Below the pieces are notes generated by a model. The model did not search any database. It saw only the letters and a list, made by a program, of their open reading frames with translations, and was not told where the DNA came from. Below, piece after piece: positions 20,301 through 25,284 of a stretch of DNA of 25,284 nucleotides. Both the position numbers and the translations under genes were made by a program. How positions within the stretch are numbered: the stretch's first letter is position 1; each line of letters opens with the position of its first letter. Source of the DNA: Isoetes engelmannii (Eukaryota > Streptophyta > Lycopodiopsida > Isoetales > Isoetaceae); assembly GCA_011763485.2 (NCBI GenBank), contig JAANSK020166665.1, positions 1 through 25,284 on the forward strand. The letters run 5' to 3'.

Positions 20301-23300
20301 TTAACCTTTTGGGCATTTTCTGCTTCTGATTGCCCCCAGCGGAAGTGGACCCTTCTGACTTCCTTTTCCTATTGCTGTTTAATGGTGCCAGACCAACTAC
20401 GGAATTTATCTCTGAATCAGTTTTTTTTTTTTTTTTTTTATTGAATACATTTCTTCTGAGCTTCATATATATAAAAAGAAAGGCATTTCTGGTCAGGAAA
20501 GTTGATGAGCTGCCTCAAAGTGGTTGGGTTCCTGGAAAGACAGTGGTACCTTCCTCTTACTTCATAGTATGCTAGACACAGAAAGATAAAATGTTCTTCT
20601 GATTCCATTTCCCCTAAGTTGCACATTTGATAGACTCTTTGTTCACGTGCCCTACCCTTAGCCCAGCCAGCTTTAATCTCTAACTGGTGAGATGAGATAC
20701 AAAACTGCCCCAACACATTCCTGAGTCTATGTGACAAGTGGTCTCTAAGTATCCAGGACAATGAAGGAACCATCTCTAGATAAATTCAAGAAGTTGTCCT
20801 TGTAGAACTGTCTTTTGGTGGTTTGATCTTTGGCAGGGGTCCACTTGTCTGCCACATACATATGTTATTAATCATGATGAATATTCAAATTTACCTCATT
20901 ATGCCTCAGACAATTGTGGGGCTCTTGTGCTGGTAGCTGCGCGAGTTTGCTTAAATGGTGGGAGGTGATATATTGAGAAGCCCATTTTGTTGAACAGTTT
21001 GCATGTGCGGAAGACCACCTATCTTTACCTGAGTTAGCCAATGCCTTGGATGAACTGAATGCCAAGTGAGGGAGCTTTTGCCTGCCTTCTTGTGTATCAG
21101 CCAAAGACTGGAGTCTATGGAAATAGGACACCATTAGAAGCACAGCTTCAAGTTTCAGAGGATCGGCTGCAAATTCTGCCAAGATGTCATGTGAGACTGG
21201 GACTGAGAGTTCGCTTCTGATCATTCTTGACATCATTAATATTTGGAGCCTCTCGAATTGACATTATTGATTATTCTACATTATTAATATTTGGAGTCTC
21301 TCGAATTGACATTTATATTATATTTTAATACTTCTTAAATACAAGTTTCTGTGAAACAACTGAACATCTCTATATGCATCATTGTGCTTAATTAACTCAA
21401 AGGAAAACAAATGAGTTGTAGAATATGCTCTATTTAAATTACTGCTCTACTTTAAAGCTTGTATATGTTGAACCTAACTCATTGGTGATCTTCCCTGAGT
21501 AGTTAGGGAAGAATAAAGAGGCTTTGGATTTCGCTATGCGGGCTCACCATCTAGACCCCACAGATAACAGTCTGTCAGAACATGTGACACACCTTCGATC
21601 CAAGATGAATGCAGGTACACTTATTGAGGCTTATTGCAGCTTAAATATAGTAATTTGTAATTACTTGACATTCTATCACATCTAAGCCTGTCTAGTATAC
21701 TCATGTTCATTATACTCCTATTGAATTCTAGTAAGCTTGATGACTAACACATGTTTATTCTAGTTGAAGAGGCCAGGAACAACAGGAATAATGAAAATGA
21801 GGCACATGCAGAAAGACGTTCTTCTAGGGCTCGCAGTCTTACCGACTTCTTTTTCAGGGCAGATACAGATCACAGTGACTCATCCCAAGATACTCGTCGA
21901 ACTGAAAGGGAGGAGTCTGACATTGATGATGATGTAGAGATGGAGATGGAGATCGAGATGTCTGTTAGCGGTGACGATGACAGGGATAGAGAACCTGGTG
22001 TTGCTCCTAGTCCAAGTTTGAACCTGAGGCTGAGAAGAAGAGCAGAGACGGGCCGGGAAAGACGGGCTAGTTCTGTAACATCCACATCAGAAATGACACC
22101 TGAAACTTCTGCACCACAGGTGTATTTCAAATGTTCGTATTTCTGGAAGCCTTATTGCACTCTAATACCGAAACTTACAGGCTGAAACTGCCGTGGACAT
22201 GAGGCAACGCTATGTAGGTCACTGCAACACAGGCACGGACATCAAACAAGCAAGCTTTCTTGGTCAACGAGGTTGTGATTAGTTTCAATGCAAGCCAGAT
22301 TAAGACCAGAGCTGTATAATCTATGTGGATATTTGATGACTTCAATTTCAGGCGAGTTTGTTGCTAGTGGCAGTGATGATGGACGCTGGTTCATCTGGCA
22401 AAAGAGGACAGGAAGGCTCATAAAAATACTAGTTGGAGATGAAAATGGTACCTGCACTGAAATGTTTTACTTTTTCCGGCAGAGATGATATGGATAGGTT
22501 ATAACATTCGCTTGCTGAATCATGCAGTGGTGAATTGTGTTCAAAGTCATCCATATGATTGTGCCGTTGCAACTAGCGGCATTGATAGCACAATTAAGGT
22601 ATGTTATTTGGTACTTATTATTATATATACTAAACCGTTTGACACATCCATTCCTCTCTATGCCATTTTGAATGCACTAACATGCTGTAATATTTTATTG
22701 CATTTACAGTTGTGGACCCCTTGTGCAGAAGTACCTTCAGTAATTTCTGCCGGAGTTGCCGGTCCAGAGCCTGACCCCCTCCGAATAATGTCAGAAAATC
22801 AGCAACAGATGAGAAGGCATCGCGAGATAGGATTGTAAGTTCTCTTTATGTCTCACACTCCATTTCACAATGTTTTTGAACCTTGAAATTGCCTGTTTGC
22901 CTTTCCTTTGTGTTGTAGGTAATTGTCATATTGTATGTCCAGCACTTATTTTCTAAATCATTATGTGTAAAATGTTCCATTTCCCTCGAGAGTGTTACAT
23001 ACCTTTTGTATTTAAGGCTAGGACCAGAATTCACTGGATTATGTGTAAAATATTCCATTTCCCTCGAGAGTGTTACCTACCTTTTGTATTTAAGGCTAGG
23101 ACAGATATAAGAATTCACTGGAAGCAATATATTCGAGCTGGATTCGAGTAAATTATATTTTGTATCTTGATGGATCTGATTCTTGTCATCAGATTTGCAC
23201 CTAAAACAATGAAGTTATCAAATATTCAATAACATGCAGTTGTGGAAGCGTTATACTCAGTTCTTGGATGTATATACCTCTATAGATGCATTTTCAATCC

Positions 23301-24123
23301 GCATAAGATAATCATATGAAAGCTTTGAGAGTATTTAATTAAAGAACATTACTGAGGTGGAGTTTTTTGACAAAAGTATCTATGTTGTTTGATTGTATCA
23401 ATCATGAAACAGTCTACTGATAGCTGAAGCGTGGAGCATATTTGCAAGACGATTCGAATATATGCAAGAGAACCTACAATTTGGTGCAGATACAGAACCT
23501 AATGCACGTCGGACATTTGGAATACACTGGATATTATAACCTTTTTGGCTTATAAGAAGATTCAAATAATGCAAAAAATATACATATACATATTTTGAAC
23601 AGTTGCAGAATGTAATGCATAACATGTATTACAGAATGTATATTGGAGGTGGTTAACAAATGAGATTATATTTTGGACTTTCCGTAATAAGGCTTAACTC
23701 TGTAGAGTTTGATTCTCGTCTTATTGGCAAGAAGACTCACAGTAATTATTTTAAATTCTTATGGATGTTCTTTAGAGTACAAGCTAGCTGGCTTCTAGAC
23801 GTGCATTTTAGTTCATTGTCCATTGCCACTGCATGCTTGTTTGTCCAATGCCGGCCTGTAATTGCAGTAGTCCACTGCTTATGCTATTTGACAATGCATT
23901 CCAGTTTGTTGATATTTGAGGTCTGCCAGAGGTCTGTTTTTGTTCCCAACCAGATGATTCTGTGTTTTCATAAACAGGTATGCAATTTACGCCGGCACAC
24001 AGAGGTTTGATCTCTTAAATTTGTGTTTTCCTGCTCTTTGCCAGGCCTGACCTCCTCCACCGTATCAGAACGCAGGAGGCTGTGGAAGGAGTTATACATC
24101 CCTTTGAATGTACACAAAGCTAA
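11366..24123 (+). CDS. ASG2: ASG2/WDTC1-type WD40-TPR substrate receptor of CUL4-DDB1 ligase
   Basis: Exons: 11366-11437, 11904-11996, 13200-13277, 13344-13478, 13617-13718, 13904-14023, 14258-14373, 14436-14553, 14635-14737, 16507-16649, 16729-16896, 17040-17150, 21503-21614, 21764-22119, 22181-22271, 22352-22447, 22528-22598, 22710-22834, 24045-24123. All introns are GT-AG, all phases join, and the 762 codons have no internal stop. N-terminal WD40 repeats span about residues 56-312, with GHQGCVNALAWNSNGTLL, GHTANIFCTKFLPET and two DWD-like boxes ending HDLR (~185) and YDRR (~248). The TPR-like helices span about 361-490, the acidic/Arg-rich linker 491-609, and the C-terminal WD40 repeats 615-700 (ASGSDDGRWFIW, ATSGIDSTIKLW). 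The protein ends in CTQS, a farnesylation-type CaaX box. From memory, Arabidopsis ASG2 has the same architecture, a similar length and a farnesylated end, and binds DDB1. The start is the first in-frame ATG. The junction of exons 2 and 3 lacks a few residues expected before GHQGC, so that splice is the least certain. Confidence 0.9.
12775..12840 (-). mobile_element. tRNA-derived SINE-like head in intron 2
   Basis: Read on the minus strand, GAGTCTGGTCTAGCAGTC (A-box-like TGGTCTAGCAG) is followed about 30 bases later by AAGGTCTTGGGTCAAAGCCC, a B-box-like end. This layout is usual for plant tRNA-derived SINEs that begin with a GGTCTAG motif. The body would extend leftwards to perhaps 12560, but I see no clear 3' tail or target-site duplication. 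Confidence 0.4.
12879..12970. repeat. short tandem duplication in intron 2
   Basis: Two 34-bp copies about 57 bp apart share CTATAT, CTTAGCAT and a trailing TCAT/CCAT (12879-12912 and 12936-12969). Confidence 0.6.
14842..15550 (-). repeat. tandem duplication in intron 9 with a shared minus-strand open frame
   Basis: Two copies (about 14842-15186 and 15189-15550) match closely over about 350 bp. On the minus strand both have the same reading frame open for 85-105 codons, with shared LLCADDIM, KSTRSS, EIKPHYKG and NVASNPAHAHALIFSF. They differ by a length change of about 12 residues in the middle that keeps the frame. Two related copies sharing an open frame suggest derivation from a coding sequence. 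I do not recognise the family. Nothing suggests that it is expressed here. Confidence 0.6.
15551..16506. other. rest of intron 9
   Basis: It is AT-rich. A minus-strand open stretch of about 69 codons at 15752-15961 is of unknown origin and may belong with the duplicated segment to its left. I see nothing else that I can name before the acceptor ending at 16506. Confidence 0.4.
17186..18878 (-). mobile_element. short non-coding LTR retrotransposon in intron 12
   Basis: Two similar terminal segments (17186-17352 and 18689-18878) share CAGCATACTGATATTGTACA on the minus strand and end in TATCA. Next to the right-hand one, TATCAGAGC on the minus strand (18674-18682) fits an initiator-tRNA primer site. 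Next to the left-hand one, AGGGGGAA (about 17353-17359) fits a polypurine tract. The order is therefore LTR, primer site, interior, polypurine tract, LTR on the minus strand, antisense to the host gene. The interior of about 1.3 kb has only short frames and no recognisable gag or pol, so this is a non-autonomous, Copia-like relic. The LTRs have diverged considerably and I find no clear target-site duplication, so it is old. Confidence 0.7.
18879..20420. other. intron 12, largely unassigned
   Basis: No gene is visible. At 20067-20075 there is a TATCAGAGC preceded by CATCA, which looks like an LTR end plus primer site on the plus strand. I find no second LTR or polypurine tract to support an element. 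Confidence 0.4.
20421..21236 (-). mobile_element. 5'-truncated LINE, C-terminal part of ORF2
   Basis: This lies on the minus strand. The 3' end is a run of 19 A (20421-20439) starting at the stop codon. Upstream, 20773-20438 encodes the zinc-knuckle-like tail common in plant LINE ORF2 proteins (QMCNLGEMESEEHFIFLC, then a Tyr/Arg-rich segment). The first cysteine of the usual CxxC is a Tyr. A second open block, 21236-20868, carries the preceding helical region (KLEAVLLMVSYFHRLQSL). The two blocks are in different frames with about 95 bases between them, so the copy is dead. The 5' end, with endonuclease and most of the reverse transcriptase, is missing, as usual for truncated LINE insertions. 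It is antisense to the host gene. Confidence 0.75.
21235..21313. repeat. 48-bp-offset tandem duplication at the LINE edge
   Basis: ATTAATATTTGGAG, then CTCTCGAATTGACATT with one base difference, occurs at 21235-21264 and 21283-21313. It lies at the 5' truncation edge of the LINE and may have arisen with that insertion. Confidence 0.7.
22961..23122. repeat. head-to-tail duplication in the last intron
   Basis: Two abutting copies (22961-23038 and 23039-23122) are nearly identical apart from a small insertion in the second and a few changes. Both contain TTCCATTTCCCTCGAGAGTG and end in GAATTCACTGGA. Confidence 0.85.
23123..24044. other. rest of intron 18
   Basis: It is AT-rich with no recognisable element. 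It ends with the pyrimidine-rich acceptor TTGCCAG before the last exon. Confidence 0.5.
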
Positions 24124-25284
24124 AAATGCAGAGGTGATATCTACCTTTGGTTGGTTGCTTATACATTTCTTTGTAGGTCTAAGTAATTTATTATTTACTT
24201 GCAGTTATTCGATACGAGAGTCATTTTGGGAAAACATATCTGATTGTGCAAAGCAAGCTGTATATATTGTGTATATTTGGGCAGTGTCCCGATTCTCTGA
24301 AGTATGATAATTAGATGATAATTTGATGTTAAATTAATTCATGGCCTTTTTAATTTTATTTTTGGAGTTTTGTTAATCCATGTTTCGAACTTCTGAACAT
24401 GCTCTGGACCTGTTAGGTTCCAATTTATTTTCATTCCTCAATAGCTTCTAATTCCCTAGTCCTTAAGTCAATAGAATTTATAAAAAAATATTCACTGTCA
24501 TAAGGAGTGTCGTGAGAGCTTGACTGTGCTTGAATGTCCAGTGAACTCACCATCTGCTGGCTGTTAGTTTGAAAAAGAGTTAACATCAATCATTGATTGC
24601 CAGCTTTGGGTATGATAATTCATATGTGGATGTTAATCAAGGCTAGTTAAGAGGGTTCAACTCCTCCGCTGGCCTATATAATGGGGCTCATCAATGTTCA
24701 AATAACTTTAAACTCTTGTATAATCCATGTTGCCAAGAAACTTTTAACTCTTATATAATTCATGTTGGCAAGATTCAATTTCTCTTCTCCACAGAGGCAT
24801 GCATCTGGACCATTTATAAAAAATCGATCGTTTCTTGGGAAAATAGATGTTGCTATAGCTTGTGGTGATTTCCACAGCAACGTTTGGCATCTCCGGCATA
24901 GCCTATGGTCAAAACCACAGCAATGCAAGGTGGAATGTGGCGATGTAGGGTGAAATGGCGCCAAGAAATGCCATTTGCTTTTTGACATATGGGTGTTTCG
25001 ATTTCTATATAGTGTAGTTACGGATGTACAGGCTTCAATATTTTCTTCAATAAAGATATTTGATATCGTGTCTCAGGCATGATTATTGGTATTGAATTCG
25101 TTGCTAAAAATTTGACACCTTATCATTTTTTTTAATCATATTATATTCAAAAGAATTTGACACGTGTGTGAAACGTTTAAAATAGGTTAAGGAAGCTGCC
25201 CAGAAATGGCACTATAATTAATGTGGAAAAGTGAGGTGGCATTATAGCCTTATAGCCTTCTAGGAAGTTTCTATTTTTTGCCTC
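24124..25284 (+). other. 3' UTR and downstream region
   Basis: No further gene can be supported. A possible 3' UTR intron has its acceptor TTACTTGCAG at about 24204. A 34-bp tandem duplication lies at 24704-24737 and 24739-24772. An AATAAA lies at 25049-25054, but it is over 900 bases after the stop, so I cannot say that it ends this transcript. Overlapping frames on both strands near 24700-24990 have no coding features. Confidence 0.45.

Noticed and set aside
24698-24988. Overlapping open frames on both strands after the gene
   Set aside because: They have no domain, splice or start context support. Overlap on both strands is expected by chance.

Overview
Organism: this looks like nuclear DNA of a land plant. 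It holds a 19-exon GT-AG gene whose product matches the plant WD40-TPR protein ASG2, a plant-type chromodomain Ty3/Gypsy element, a TRIM with a tRNA-iMet primer-binding site, and a LINE tail of a kind I associate with non-seed plants. A fern-like or other seedless plant is my guess, but the sequence does not prove it. Layout, 1-3.5 kb: this is an unusual locus. A plus-strand gene (about 1.3-3.46 kb, in two frame blocks) encodes an acidic/basic low-complexity protein followed by a segment that reads like a ParB/sulfiredoxin-fold domain with a helical C-terminal part. Around it, in the upstream region and in two predicted introns but not in its exons, lie at least 14 copies of a palindrome with the consensus GTATTCCGGAATAC, mostly about 41 bp apart and embedded in longer hairpins. 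A faint divergent minus-strand gene may share the upstream region. Layout, 3.5-11.2 kb: this is a graveyard of LTR elements. It contains a broken chromodomain Gypsy element (plus strand, no 5' LTR seen), a second, internally deleted relative in inverted orientation, and a 412-bp TRIM nested in the latter with a 5-bp target-site duplication. A roughly 290-bp direct duplication follows. The Gypsy LTRs carry an antisense tRNA-like module. Layout, 11.2-24.1 kb: this is an apparently intact host gene, the ASG2/WDTC1-type substrate receptor of CUL4-DDB1 ubiquitin ligases. It has N-terminal WD40 repeats with two DWD-like boxes, a TPR region, an acidic/arginine-rich linker, C-terminal WD40 repeats and a C-terminal CaaX box (CTQS). 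Predicted CDS length is 2289 bases (762 residues). Its introns hold a SINE-like tRNA-derived segment, a tandem duplication of unknown origin, a short non-coding LTR element with a tRNA-type primer site, a 5'-truncated LINE and several small tandem duplications. The SINE-like segment, LTR element and LINE all lie antisense to the gene. Layout, 24.1-25.3 kb: 3' UTR and downstream DNA with no gene that I can support. All coordinates, frames and LTR identities were worked out by eye. No database search or alignment program was run.
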